The notes: generated from the letters alone by a model not told the origin. A stretch of DNA of 35,202 nt from Syntrophomonadaceae bacterium (GCA_012729835.1 JAAYCK010000044.1:1-35202); one strand, 5' to 3'; shown: positions 7,406 through 16,166, numbered from the stretch's first letter. Numbers and translations: made by a program.

Positions 7406-8842
7406 CTATGCTTTATCACTGCTGCCGGTGATGTTGTATTCAGCTATCGACATCTCCGGGTTGGGCAAAAGCTTGATTTTCTTCTTTATGCGCCGGGTTA
7501 TATAATCCATATTCTTCTCGTCATTAGCTATAAATTGGAGTAAGTGAGGGTTGGCTTCACATACGATAACCTCATTCTCCAGATAACCCATGTTAGCCAG
7601 CTTGCGTTTTACTTCGCAGGACAGGGCAAACAGGTTGATGGTTCTTCCCCTGCCGTTGCAGATGGTGCATTCATCAGTAAAGAACTCGGATACACCATAA
7701 CGGGATTTTTTCCGGGTCATTTCCAGAAATCCCAGACCGGACATGCCGATAATCCTGGTGTGAGCCTTGTCCCGGGCTACCTCGCGTTTAAAGGTTGCCA
7801 GTACCTTCTCTTCATTGCCCTTGTCTTTCATATCTATAAAATCCATCAAGATGATGCCGCCCAGACTCCTCAGCCTTAGCTGGCGAGGTATCTCTACCGC
7901 AGCCTCCATGTTGATGCTGAATATCGTCTCCTCGAAATTGTCCTTACCGGTGTACTTGCCGCTGTTAACGTCTATTACCGTCATAGCCTCGGTCTGGTCT
8001 ATGATAAGATAGCCGCCATTCTTCAGCCAGACCTTGCGGCGCAGGGTGCGGCGGATATCCTTCTCCAATCCATATTTCTCGAACAGATCACCTTCCTCGT
8101 ACTGCACAGTAAAATCAAAGGTGACCTTCTTCTTATCCATGTAATTGGTGATCTTATCCTTCAGCTTCATATTGTTTATTATTACCCGGCTGGTGTCGAT
8201 ATCCAGATAATCACGCAGGGTGCGCTCCAGGACATCTATGTCTTCATAGATCAGGCTGGGGGACTTCTGCCGCTCATAGCGGTTATTGATCTCCTGCCAT
8301 ACCCTGAGCAGTTCGTCTAGCTCCGCCAGTATTTCGCTATCCTCCGCTTCGATGCAGGCAGTGCGCAGTATAAGGCCAACATCTCCGGGCCGCTTGGCCT
8401 CTACCAATTTCTTAAGATGCTCACGGCGCTCGTTGCAGGTCAGTTTGCGGGATATGGAAACCTCACGCTGATGCGGTAGTAAAACCAAAAAATGGCCGGG
8501 GATGGTCAAATGTCCGGTAACCCTGGCCCCCTTTTCGGAGAAAGCCTCCTTCTTAACCTGGACCATCAGGTCCTGCCCCTGTTTCAGATGGTCAAACACC
8601 TGACTTCCTTTAGGTACACCGGGTATCACCACGTCACCGGCATAAAGAAAGGCATTCTTGGCCAGACCGATATCGATAAAGGCACATGACAGCCCCGGCA
8701 GGATGTCTTTGACCTTACCCTTGAAAACATTACCTACGCTTTCATCCTGATCAGCCCAAAAAACTTCAGCGAGGCGGCCATCTTCAACAATAGCCACCCG
8801 CGATTCCCAGGGATAGACCTCAGCAATAATCTCCCGTATCAA
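7406..8842 (-). CDS. rng: Ribonuclease G/E family endoribonuclease
   Basis: A single-strand-specific endoribonuclease for rRNA and mRNA processing. It is 478 residues, the RNase G length, with no long RNase E tail. The S1 domain spans about 37-118 (GNVFKGKVKDILPG). The DNase I-like domain carries the two metal-binding aspartates D291 (VIDVNSGKYTG) and D334 (LMDFIDM). The Zn-link is C392-x2-C395 in ECTICNGRG. The start is TTG directly after the TAA of the preceding gene, with AAGGTG upstream, so it is translationally coupled to TIGR03936. It is the last gene before the L21 promoter. Confidence 0.95.
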   Translation of the reverse strand: MIREIIAEVYPWESRVAIVEDGRLAEVFWADQDESVGNVFKGKVKDILPGLSCAFIDIGLAKNAFLYAGDVVIPGVPKGSQVFDHLKQGQDLMVQVKKEAFSEKGARVTGHLTIPGHFLVLLPHQREVSISRKLTCNERREHLKKLVEAKRPGDVGLILRTACIEAEDSEILAELDELLRVWQEINNRYERQKSPSLIYEDIDVLERTLRDYLDIDTSRVIINNMKLKDKITNYMDKKKVTFDFTVQYEEGDLFEKYGLEKDIRRTLRRKVWLKNGGYLIIDQTEAMTVIDVNSGKYTGKDNFEETIFSINMEAAVEIPRQLRLRSLGGIILMDFIDMKDKGNEEKVLATFKREVARDKAHTRIIGMSGLGFLEMTRKKSRYGVSEFFTDECTICNGRGRTINLFALSCEVKRKLANMGYLENEVIVCEANPHLLQFIANDEKNMDYITRRIKKKIKLLPNPEMSIAEYNITGSSDKA

Positions 8843-9523
8843 TTACTTCACCTTTTCCAACGGAGTGTTGAAGGCAGCGTCATGGTAAATATAGTTTCCG
8901 CTGCGATAAACGTCTTTCAGGCTACCCGGCGCGATACCGTTATGCTCCAATAGCTCAATTAGTTCATCATAACGGACATTTACCGGCTCACCCGTACTCA
9001 CCCACAACTCCATAATAACAAACTCTTGATTTTGATTCACTTCTATTTTAAAAATTCCTGCACGCAAATCTTTGTTTTGATCCTTTTTTTTACCTCGGCT
9101 GCGCACTATCAGCTCACTTGCCTTTAATAGTCTCTGACTAAGCTCTTCCAGCCTGTCGGCAGGAGCATCTATCACGAAACAGTAAGCCGCGCTATTGATT
9201 ACCTTCATCAGAGCCGGGCTATGGCTATCAATGATCGCAACCCGGTTTAAACCCATCGTGGGGGGAAGATGCTCGTTAAGGTTGTTTTTGAATATTTCAG
9301 GATCCATCGGAATCCGGAGCTCCAAATCAAAGTATTCCTTCTGCCCCCAAAGACCCACCGGTAGAACTGTACCCAGAGACATCTTCAGGTGCGGGTTAAA
9401 GCCCTCACTTAGAGCATAGGGTATGTGAGCTCGACGCAAGGCGCGTTCCATTAGATGCATCATATCCAAATTGGACAGGAACCTAAGATCTGAATCTACA
9501 TGATATTCGCATCTTAACAGCAT
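8843..9523 (-). CDS. TIGR03936 / DUF2344 radical SAM-linked protein
   Basis: A 226-residue protein of the family always found beside, or fused to, the TIGR03960 radical SAM enzyme. The opening LLRCEYHVDSDLRFLSNLD and the SEGFNPHLKMSLG motif are typical. Its biochemical role is unknown; linkage to rng and rplU suggests RNA or ribosome modification, which is inference. I start at ATG 9523 because GGTGGA precedes it and it begins one base after the TIGR03960 stop. The frame extends 45 codons further, but that part overlaps the neighbour and has no family match. No cysteine cluster or membrane segment. Confidence 0.88.
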   Translation of the reverse strand: MLLRCEYHVDSDLRFLSNLDMMHLMERALRRAHIPYALSEGFNPHLKMSLGTVLPVGLWGQKEYFDLELRIPMDPEIFKNNLNEHLPPTMGLNRVAIIDSHSPALMKVINSAAYCFVIDAPADRLEELSQRLLKASELIVRSRGKKKDQNKDLRAGIFKIEVNQNQEFVIMELWVSTGEPVNVRYDELIELLEHNGIAPGSLKDVYRSGNYIYHDAAFNTPLEKVK

Positions 9524-9524
9524 A

Positions 9525-11411
9525 TTAATCCACCTGCTCCTCATCCATGATAAAGACCGGTCGTTGGGAGGCCACCAACCCCGCATCCGGCAAATCCAAT
9601 CCCACCGCAAAACGCGGACAAATCCCGCAACCGGTACAGCTGTTAGCTCGGCAGTCATCAGTCAATGCAATATCTTTGGCCTTCTCCGACTCCCGCCACA
9701 GGTAAGCTCTACCTACTCCAGTATCAATGATATCCCAGGGAAATATTTCTGTACGCGATCTCTCCCGGGTGGTATAGAAGTTCGGATCGATCCCGCATTG
9801 ACGGAAAGCCTCCTGCCAGCGGCCATAATCAAAGTACTCGCTCCAGCCATCAAACTTGCAGCCCAACTGCCATGCTTTATATATAACAGGCCCTAGACGA
9901 CGATCACCCCGCGCGATTACCCCTTCCAGAAAACTCACGCGATTGTCGTGAAAGCTGAGCTTTATGTTCTTCTGGCGATATCTGGTCATATATCTCCGCT
10001 TGGTTTCCAATTCCTCCGGGCTATTCATGGGCTGCCATTGAAATGGGGTATGGGCTTTGGGCACGAAGCAGGCAATACTAGCCCTGATCTCCACCGGTCG
10101 CCGTGAAAAGCGGCTCCCCACCTCTTTCACCTTCTTCAATAATTCCAGGATAGCATCCAGGTCTTCTTCAGCCTCATAGGGCAGTCCTATCATAAAATAC
10201 AGCTTTATTGCCAGCCAGCCTGATTTGAAGGCCGCCTGGGCTGCTTCCAGCAACTGTTCCTCGCTTACGTTCTTATTTATGATATCCCGCATACGCTGGC
10301 TTCCGGCTTCGGGGGCTAGCGTAAGCGTGGTTTTGCGTACCTTTTGGACTTCGTTGGCCAAATCGATGGAGAAAGCGTCAACCCTCAGGGAAGGCAGAGA
10401 AACTCCGATCCCCTGGCTCCCATATTCCTTGACCAGTTCGTGCACCAAGCTGTCCACTCCCGAATAATCCAACGTACTGAGTGAAGCCAAAGAGATTTCT
10501 TCGTAACCGGTGCTGTATAGCTGGGCCTGAGCCTGTTTGCGTAAAGTCTCCAGACTGCGCTCACGCAGTGGGCGATAAACCATACCTGCCTGGCAAAAGC
10601 GGCATCCGCGCTGACATCCCCGCATGACTTCCAAAACAGCGCGATCATGCACAATAGTCATATATGGCACTATAGGTTTTTCCGGATAGTAAGCTTCATC
10701 CAGACTCTTCACCACCCGTTTGCGCACTCGGGCAGGAATCCCTTCTCCCCGGGGCTTGATTTCCTGGATGGTCCCGTCGGAGCTATATGATGGTTCATAA
10801 AGCATCGGAACATATACTCCTGCGATGCCTGACAGTGCTAAGAGCAAGGTAGCGCGGCTTGCTCCACGGTTGCGGCTTATTACATCCAAAAGCTCCGGCA
10901 GCAGGTCTTCTCCGTCTCCTATCTGAAAAGCATCAAAATAATCTGCGAACGGCTCAGGATTGAATGCCACTGGGCCTCCGGCTACAATCAACGGATGCTC
11001 TGCGTTCCTTTCCCGGGATGTGAGGGGTATCCCCGCCAAGTCCAACATGTTTAAAACATTGGTTATCGACAGCTCATATTGCATGGAAAAACCCACCACG
11101 TCAAAGTCAGTAAGCGGGCGAAAGGACTCCAGGGAATAAAGCGGAACCGCCTGTTCTCGCATCACTGCTTCCATATCCGGCCAGGGCGCGAAACAGCGTT
11201 CCATTAGATGCGGGGTGCGTTCATTAACTAAACCGTACAGTATCTTGCCACCTATGTGAGACATACCGATTTCATAAACATCAGGAAAGGCAAAAACCAT
11301 CTTCACGTCCGCCTTATCCCAATCCTTTATTATCATGTTGACCTCACCGCCCGTATAACGCGCAGGCTTGGAAACCCGGGGCAAAACCTCCCGGAACAAC
11401 CTGTCCTTCAT
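9525..11411 (-). CDS. TIGR03960 family B12-binding-type radical SAM protein
   Basis: A 628-residue radical SAM protein. The N-terminal region (about 35-200) resembles a B12-binding Rossmann domain. The radical SAM cluster is C266-x3-C270-x2-C273 in GCQRGCRFCQAG. A second cysteine group near the C-terminus (CRANSCTGCGICPRF) may hold another Fe-S cluster. The reaction is unknown for the family. Such proteins often perform methylation or methylthiolation, but no substrate can be named here. ATG with GGAGG upstream. It lies between spoIVFB and TIGR03936 in one leftward run and is preceded by a repeat element. Confidence 0.9.
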   Translation of the reverse strand: MKDRLFREVLPRVSKPARYTGGEVNMIIKDWDKADVKMVFAFPDVYEIGMSHIGGKILYGLVNERTPHLMERCFAPWPDMEAVMREQAVPLYSLESFRPLTDFDVVGFSMQYELSITNVLNMLDLAGIPLTSRERNAEHPLIVAGGPVAFNPEPFADYFDAFQIGDGEDLLPELLDVISRNRGASRATLLLALSGIAGVYVPMLYEPSYSSDGTIQEIKPRGEGIPARVRKRVVKSLDEAYYPEKPIVPYMTIVHDRAVLEVMRGCQRGCRFCQAGMVYRPLRERSLETLRKQAQAQLYSTGYEEISLASLSTLDYSGVDSLVHELVKEYGSQGIGVSLPSLRVDAFSIDLANEVQKVRKTTLTLAPEAGSQRMRDIINKNVSEEQLLEAAQAAFKSGWLAIKLYFMIGLPYEAEEDLDAILELLKKVKEVGSRFSRRPVEIRASIACFVPKAHTPFQWQPMNSPEELETKRRYMTRYRQKNIKLSFHDNRVSFLEGVIARGDRRLGPVIYKAWQLGCKFDGWSEYFDYGRWQEAFRQCGIDPNFYTTRERSRTEIFPWDIIDTGVGRAYLWRESEKAKDIALTDDCRANSCTGCGICPRFAVGLDLPDAGLVASQRPVFIMDEEQVD

Positions 11412-11438
11412 AGTAATACCTCCAAGGATACAAATTCA

Positions 11439-11660
11439 ACGCAGATTTACGCAGATTTCAAATTGATGAACGCAGATATAATTATTGAAAATGATAGTAC
11501 CCTAATACGTTATTCTAACAGACTAGATGTTTAATGACACCATAATTACTTTGTTCATATCCTACCATAATAAATTGTTCTTTAATCCTGCCAGTCATTT
11601 TACCTTGAGGCTAGTCGAAGAAATCTGCGTAAATCATATTAAATCTGCGTTGTCTGCGTC
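11439..11660. repeat. Second inverted element with 10-bp-phased ACGCAGATTT words
   Basis: The left arm holds ACGCAGATTT twice in tandem (11439-11458) and ACGCAGATA at 11470. The right arm (11621-11660) holds AAATCTGCGT twice, a degenerate copy between them, and TGTCTGCGT, all in 10-bp register and inverted relative to the left arm. The core between the arms is AT-rich and has no convincing gene. It fills the gap between the TIGR03960 gene and the spoIVFB-like gene and stops 7 bases short of the latter's stop codon. The plan is the same as the 1625-1872 element, with a related word. Confidence 0.6.
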
Positions 11661-11666
11661 CATTAA

Positions 11667-12524
11667 TCAGCAGTCCTGGAGTGTTGCGCGGGGGCCGGTT
11701 TCGAGGAGGGTTTCGATGAGATGGGCTTCACCCAGCATCCCGACTACACTATCTCTTTCATCCATTACGACTACGATCAGATAATGGGTCGGCTGTGCGT
11801 TATCCAGGATCCTGGTAATAAGGGTTGAAGGGCGGGCTACTACCTGGCGCGATTCCAGCAAACCGGTCCGGGCCAGTTCTGCTTTTTTATTTATCAAAAA
11901 ACGCATAAATGCATAAGCCAGATATAATTTCTCACGGTGGGCTGCCCACAAGAGCAAGATACCTAATATGATCAAATTGATTGCACTGATATCCCGAAGA
12001 CTAAGCCAAGTTCCAGTGCCGACCATACCAACTCCGATGATCTGCCCCAGTAATGCTGCGTAACTGGTGGCTCGTTTAAAGCCCAGATGCCCTGAAAATG
12101 CCGCCCTAATGATTCTGCCTCCGTCGAGCGGCAGGGCTGGCAGCAGATTGAATAACCCCAGACCGAGATTCAAACGTATCAGGAATATACCCGCCGGGGT
12201 CGGCCAAATATGCAGAAAATAGCACATGCCCGCCAGCGAGAGACTCACCAACGGTCCAGCCAGGGCTATATATATCTCGATTTCCGGTTCTAAACCATTA
12301 ATATCCTCCATACGAGCTTGACCACCAAAAGGCAGTATCTCTATATCGCTGACTTTGACCCCCAGCAGCCTGGCCACTAATGCATGGGCCATCTCATGGA
12401 TAACCAGGGATGTCACGATAATGAGGACCTCCAGACCCATCCCTAAAACCACATACAGAGCAGCCAGCAAGAGGAAAACCAGGTTCACCCGGATACATAC
12501 CCCGGCTACTCTTCCCACTATCAT
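11667..12524 (-). CDS. spoIVFB: SpoIVFB-like site-2 protease (M50 membrane metalloprotease)
   Basis: A 285-residue intramembrane zinc protease. The metal site is H43-E-M-A-H47 in a hydrophobic helix, with the third ligand D134 in NLLPALPLDGG. About five membrane helices fill 10-200. A C-terminal CBS-like half domain follows (residues about 225-285: LITRILDNAQPTHYLIVVV). In Bacillus this enzyme activates pro-sigma-K in the mother cell membrane and is held by SpoIVFA, whose likely counterpart is the next gene upstream. The arrangement 5' of the rplU region matches Bacillus. A general S2P role cannot be excluded. Confidence 0.85.
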   Translation of the reverse strand: MIVGRVAGVCIRVNLVFLLLAALYVVLGMGLEVLIIVTSLVIHEMAHALVARLLGVKVSDIEILPFGGQARMEDINGLEPEIEIYIALAGPLVSLSLAGMCYFLHIWPTPAGIFLIRLNLGLGLFNLLPALPLDGGRIIRAAFSGHLGFKRATSYAALLGQIIGVGMVGTGTWLSLRDISAINLIILGILLLWAAHREKLYLAYAFMRFLINKKAELARTGLLESRQVVARPSTLITRILDNAQPTHYLIVVVMDERDSVVGMLGEAHLIETLLETGPRATLQDC

Positions 12525-12569
12525 GCACTATTCCCCCTGGTGCAAACCAGTCAGAATTCATCCGGTATC

Positions 12570-13157
12570 TTAAGGACCAGCAAACAAGCTTTTCGGATTC
12601 AACGGTCCCTCAGCGTTTTGCAGTTCAAAATAGAGTTTTTCGCCGGTTTTACCCAACACGTCCTCGGTCCTGACCTCTTCCCCTTGACCCACCAGAACCT
12701 CTTGCAGTCCGCCATAGATAGATGTCAGCCCGTCATTGTGAACTATTGTCACTTGTCTACCATCACCTTTTTTGCTGATACCATCTACCTTTCCGCTCAT
12801 GACCGGTTGGACCAGAGTACCTTTACGTACTTTCAGGACCATTCCAGGATTGAACTCCTGCTTTGACCGACTTTCGTTCCAAAACCACCCATAATTCTCG
12901 GCTATCCCATTAACAGTACAGGGTTTTTGCAGGATGATATCTCCTGAAGCCGGCACTTCTTCTCCTTGACCCTTGCCTGCACCGCTCATGTTTTCCCAAT
13001 AAAAAGCCAGTTTTTCCTGAACGTTATAGTCCTGCATTACATACCGCAGAACAGGAGCAACTAGATTATGACTACGGTTGTCCGATTGCATAGCAAGTCC
13101 ACTCAGGGCAGCAATCACGATAACGGCCAGCATGCGCAGTTTAAAACTCCCCAGCAA
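12570..13157 (-). CDS. spoIVFA: SpoIVFA-like membrane protein with degenerate M23 (LytM) domain
   Basis: A 195-residue protein. One N-terminal membrane helix (about 8-23) is followed by a linker and a C-terminal LytM-like fold (about 103-193). The zinc ligands of true M23 peptidases are absent: the HxxxD pair is replaced around FNPGMVL, the YxHL site reads IYGGL, and the LHFE site reads LYFEL. This fits SpoIVFA, a non-enzymatic partner that anchors and inhibits SpoIVFB at the forespore envelope. The start is TTG at 13157 with GAGGTG seven bases upstream. It is the first gene of the long leftward block. Confidence 0.75.
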   Translation of the reverse strand: MLGSFKLRMLAVIVIAALSGLAMQSDNRSHNLVAPVLRYVMQDYNVQEKLAFYWENMSGAGKGQGEEVPASGDIILQKPCTVNGIAENYGWFWNESRSKQEFNPGMVLKVRKGTLVQPVMSGKVDGISKKGDGRQVTIVHNDGLTSIYGGLQEVLVGQGEEVRTEDVLGKTGEKLYFELQNAEGPLNPKSLFAGP

Positions 13158-13372
13158 TATTTATCACCTCTTTTTGAGATTGACATAATGATACTGGTAA
13201 AATATATCAATCATCAGCTGTTTTTATGCCTCTTTTGCCCACAAGAAAATATTAATTGGCTAGAATAAATTTATTGATATCGATATTACTTGTATGTAAT
13301 AATGTAGACAAGGCCGTTAATTACCCGAGATCATAACTAAGGCCTGATAAAACACGAAGCGGAGGTTTTGGT
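13158..13372. promoter_or_regulatory. Divergent intergenic region with promoter signals and palindromes
   Basis: The gap separates spoIVFA (leftward) from the flavin oxidoreductase (rightward). For the rightward gene, TTGATA (13274-13279) and TAATAA (13297-13302) are 17 bases apart. Between and over them lie two palindromes, ATATCGATAT (13277-13286) and ATTAC-N6-GTAAT (13285-13300), which could hold a repressor. For the leftward gene only a weak TTGATA-N17-TATGTC is visible; a sporulation sigma factor promoter could be present but I cannot identify one with confidence. Confidence 0.45.
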
Positions 13373-14341
13373 ATGAAGACCAGGATCACAGAATTATTTG
13401 GCATTGAATATCCGATAATCTGCGGAGGTATGCTATGGCTGGCCACTCCTGAATTATGCGCTGCCATATCCAATGCTGGAGCACTGGGAAACATTACAGC
13501 CTGCAATTATGACACTGGCGAAGACTTGCGCGAGGCTATACAAAAGGCCAAACAGCTGACTAACAAACCGATTGGCATCAATATCACTCTGCTTCCCTCC
13601 ATGCGTTTTACTGAAGCTATTTACGATGATTTCTTCCGGGTATGCGCCGAAGAAAAGGTGGCGGCGATAGAAGTATCCGGCAAACCCGCCGTCAAATACC
13701 TCGACATGCTCCATAAAGCTGGGGTCAAAGTAATGCACAAGGTTGGCGCGGTTCGCCATGCCAAGAATATTGAACGCTATGGCTACGATGCCGTTATCGC
13801 AGCCGGTATAGAAGAAGGCGGTCATCCCTTGAATGATGACGTTACACTAATGGTACTGCTTCCGCGCATAGCGGAGACAGTCAATATCCCGGTTATCGCC
13901 ACCGGAGGAATAGCCGACGGTCGGGGACTGGCAGCAGCCATGTCGCTGGGAGCTGAGGGAGTATTAATGGCGACGAGATTCATTGCCACGCGGGAATGTG
14001 ATGTTCACCCCAAGATCTATGACGAATTGATCCAGCGGCAGGAGAATGAAACGACCCTGATCTGCAAGTCGCTAGGACTGCAGGGACGGGCCCTGAAGAA
14101 TAAATTAGCGGAACATGTATTGGAACTGGAAGCCCAGGGCTCCGGACTGGCCGAACTGATTCCGCTGCTTTCCGGCCAAAAGGCAAAAGAAGCCTGGAAA
14201 ACAGGCGAAACCGATACCGCCGCCTTCATGGTAGGTCAATCGGTTGGTTTGGTAAAAGAAGTAACCACCTGTGAAGAGTTGATCCAGTCTATGGTCCGTG
14301 AAGCTAAAGAAACCCTGCAGAAGAACCTGGCCAGATTCTAA
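13373..14341 (+). CDS. FMN-dependent NAD(P)H oxidoreductase, nitronate monooxygenase / FabK-like
   Basis: A TIM-barrel flavoprotein of 322 residues. The start ITELFGIEYPIICGGM, the segment AAGIEEGGHPL, the phosphate-binding ATGGIADGRG and GAEGVLMATRF are the usual landmarks of the nitronate monooxygenase / enoyl-ACP reductase II superfamily. The substrate cannot be read from sequence; both nitroalkane oxidation and enoyl reduction occur in the family. No fatty-acid synthesis genes lie nearby, so a FabK role has no support from context. ATG with GGAGG upstream. It is transcribed alone and ends in a strong terminator. Confidence 0.85.
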   Translation: MKTRITELFGIEYPIICGGMLWLATPELCAAISNAGALGNITACNYDTGEDLREAIQKAKQLTNKPIGINITLLPSMRFTEAIYDDFFRVCAEEKVAAIEVSGKPAVKYLDMLHKAGVKVMHKVGAVRHAKNIERYGYDAVIAAGIEEGGHPLNDDVTLMVLLPRIAETVNIPVIATGGIADGRGLAAAMSLGAEGVLMATRFIATRECDVHPKIYDELIQRQENETTLICKSLGLQGRALKNKLAEHVLELEAQGSGLAELIPLLSGQKAKEAWKTGETDTAAFMVGQSVGLVKEVTTCEELIQSMVREAKETLQKNLARF

Positions 14342-14361
14342 TTCGAGAAATATCTGTAATA

Positions 14362-14393
14362 AAAAAAGCAGTGACGCAAATCACTGCTTTTTT
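14362..14393. terminator. Bidirectional intrinsic terminator
   Basis: A perfect 13-bp stem (14362-14374 with 14381-14393) with core GCAGTGA, A-tract on the left, T-tract on the right and a 6-base loop. It lies between the convergent oxidoreductase and DUF1232 genes and can stop transcription from both sides. Confidence 0.9.
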
Positions 14394-14401
14394 ATGCTCA
14401 A

Positions 14402-14827
14402 CTATTTTTCGTTGACACTAAATTGGACGTCAGTATAATCCTTTTCGGATTTCTTAACCAGTTTGTCGTAGATACCCTGCGGCACTAGTAGCATGGAGAA
14501 GTTCACAATCTTTTCAACCAGTATGAGGAGATCATCACTGCCATCCCAGTATTGCAGCATGAGATCGCGTCCCGCACTGTCCATAAGCCGTTTCAGGACC
14601 AGAGCAATCAGCAAAATATCGTCGACCTTGCCTAAGAAGGGTATGAAATCAGGCAGAAAGTCGAGCGGAGAAGCTACGTATACGATGGTAGCCAAGAGCA
14701 ACGCCTTGTCTGTCTTGGATACCGTATCATCCTGAACCAGACGATACATGAGTTTGATGAAATTAGGTATAAGCATCAAGGCTTCCTTGGCCATATTGGA
14801 TGCCTGCATCTTTTCTGTGGCACTCAT
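14402..14827 (-). CDS. DUF1232 (YkvA-like) small membrane protein
   Basis: A 141-residue protein. The signature YVASPLDFLPDFIPFLGKVDD, shared by DUF1232 proteins, sits in the middle within two hydrophobic segments, so it probably lies in the membrane. Function is unknown in the family. It follows rodA by 36 bases on the same strand and may be co-transcribed with it. GGAGG lies eight bases before ATG. Family assignment is firm; role is open. Confidence 0.88.
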   Translation of the reverse strand: MSATEKMQASNMAKEALMLIPNFIKLMYRLVQDDTVSKTDKALLLATIVYVASPLDFLPDFIPFLGKVDDILLIALVLKRLMDSAGRDLMLQYWDGSDDLLILVEKIVNFSMLLVPQGIYDKLVKKSEKDYTDVQFSVNEK

Positions 14828-14863
14828 TTGATCGACCTCCTCACCATTATTATTGCCCGTGAA

Positions 14864-16000
14864 CTAGAATACTATTTTCTTGCCCCGCAAGTTTACACAT
14901 AGTATCAGCCCAACAGCTATGAGATTGGTCAGCATTGAGCTTCCGCCATAGCTAAGGAAGGGCAAAGGTATGCCGGTGATCGGCATCATCCCAATGGACA
15001 TACCTATACTCTCGAAGATGTGAAACAGCCACATAGCGGTGATTCCTAGCACCATCAATGTACCATAGAATTCCTTACACTGGTAACTGATTCTAATAGC
15101 GCGGACAATAAGAATGCCATACAGCATAATAACAAAAGCGGCTCCCAGGAAACCTAATTCTTCACCTATTACAGCATAAATGAAATCGGTATGGTGTTCA
15201 GGAAGGAAATTCAACTGGACCTGAGTACCCTGGAAAAGCCCCTTGCCAAAGATTCCCCCGGACCCAATAGCTACCAGGGACTGTATGATGTTCCATCCTG
15301 CCCCTCGCCCGCCCTGTCCGTCATTATACGGATCAAGAAACACGACCAAACGGTTCAGCTGGTAGTCCTTCATGGGCAGAGGCAAACCCATTTGAAAATG
15401 CAATACCAATACCAGAGCCACCAACAGGAGTCCGCCTCCGAATAACAATCCCAATATTTTCGGATTAGCCCCGGCGACAAACATCATGACGGCAGTAACA
15501 GCGATGTATACCAGAGCGGTACCCAAATCCGGCTGCGCCATTATCAGCGCCAACGGAACACCCATATACAGAAAACAGGGCATCATCTTGCTCCAGGTAT
15601 CCAGGTCCCCTTTGCGTTCGTTAAGAAAATGGGCAAAAGACATAATCAGCAGGATCTTAGTAAACTCCGCCGGCTGTACGGCAGGAAGCGGACCCAGGTT
15701 AATCCAGCCTGTAGTGCCCCGGATCTCTTCGCCGGCAATCAATACCAGTAGCAGCATGAATATGGAAAGACCATACAGCCACCAACTGTAGCGTCGCAGA
15801 TTATTATAGTCATACTGCAGAATAAAAACTATTGCCACTAGCCCAATAAATATCGTGAATATCTGTTTCTTTACATAAAAATAGCGATCTGCAGAAATAC
15901 CATAACTGGCACTGGCTAGGACAACCAGCCCAAAAACCAGCATTATCAGCAAAGTTCCCACAAAACTCTTATCAATAAACTTCAGGCGCTTTATTTCCAA
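14864..16000 (-). CDS. rodA: RodA peptidoglycan polymerase (SEDS family)
   Basis: A 378-residue polytopic membrane protein with about ten helices. SEDS landmarks are PLPAVQPAEFTKI, AQPDLGTALV, the LPEHHTDFIYAVIGEELG loop and PFLSYGGSS near the end. It polymerises lipid II for side-wall growth together with PBP2, encoded in the same region. FtsW/SpoVE relatives are alternatives, but position beside mre and min genes supports RodA. The start is TTG with AGGGG close upstream. It has its own promoter. Confidence 0.92.
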   Translation of the reverse strand: MEIKRLKFIDKSFVGTLLIMLVFGLVVLASASYGISADRYFYVKKQIFTIFIGLVAIVFILQYDYNNLRRYSWWLYGLSIFMLLLVLIAGEEIRGTTGWINLGPLPAVQPAEFTKILLIMSFAHFLNERKGDLDTWSKMMPCFLYMGVPLALIMAQPDLGTALVYIAVTAVMMFVAGANPKILGLLFGGGLLLVALVLVLHFQMGLPLPMKDYQLNRLVVFLDPYNDGQGGRGAGWNIIQSLVAIGSGGIFGKGLFQGTQVQLNFLPEHHTDFIYAVIGEELGFLGAAFVIMLYGILIVRAIRISYQCKEFYGTLMVLGITAMWLFHIFESIGMSIGMMPITGIPLPFLSYGGSSMLTNLIAVGLILCVNLRGKKIVF

Positions 16001-16020
16001 TTCCCCTACCCTCCCCGCTT

Positions 16021-16050
16021 ATTATAAAGCCAGGTTAAAGACTGTGTCCA
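16021..16050 (-). promoter_or_regulatory. Promoter for rodA
   Basis: TGGACA (16050-16045) and TATAAT (16026-16021) are 18 bases apart, close to the sigma-A consensus. It lies 21 bases upstream of the rodA start and downstream of the minE terminator, so rodA-DUF1232 form a separate unit. Confidence 0.6.
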
Positions 16051-16084
16051 GTTTGCAAAAACAGGGAACCAGAAGAACCAATAG

Positions 16085-16102
16085 ACGCAGATAACGCTGA
16101 TT
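16085..16102. repeat. Remnant of the ACGCAGAT repeat family
   Basis: ACGCAGAT (16085) is followed by ACGCTGAT (16094). They resemble the left arm of the 11439-11660 element but with 9-bp spacing and one change. No inverted partner is found in the rest of the gap. Confidence 0.3.
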
Positions 16103-16166
16103 AATATGATTTTGCAGAAAGATGCTTTTAATGGTTAGGGATTAAAATTGTAATCGATGCCCACGG

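Noticed and set aside
9524-9658. 45-codon N-terminal extension of the TIGR03936 gene
   Set aside because: It overlaps the end of the TIGR03960 gene and the family start LLRCEYHV is at 9523.
12570-12870. Active M23 peptidase
   Set aside because: The fold is recognisable but every usual zinc ligand is replaced, so the SpoIVFA-type non-enzymatic call is better.
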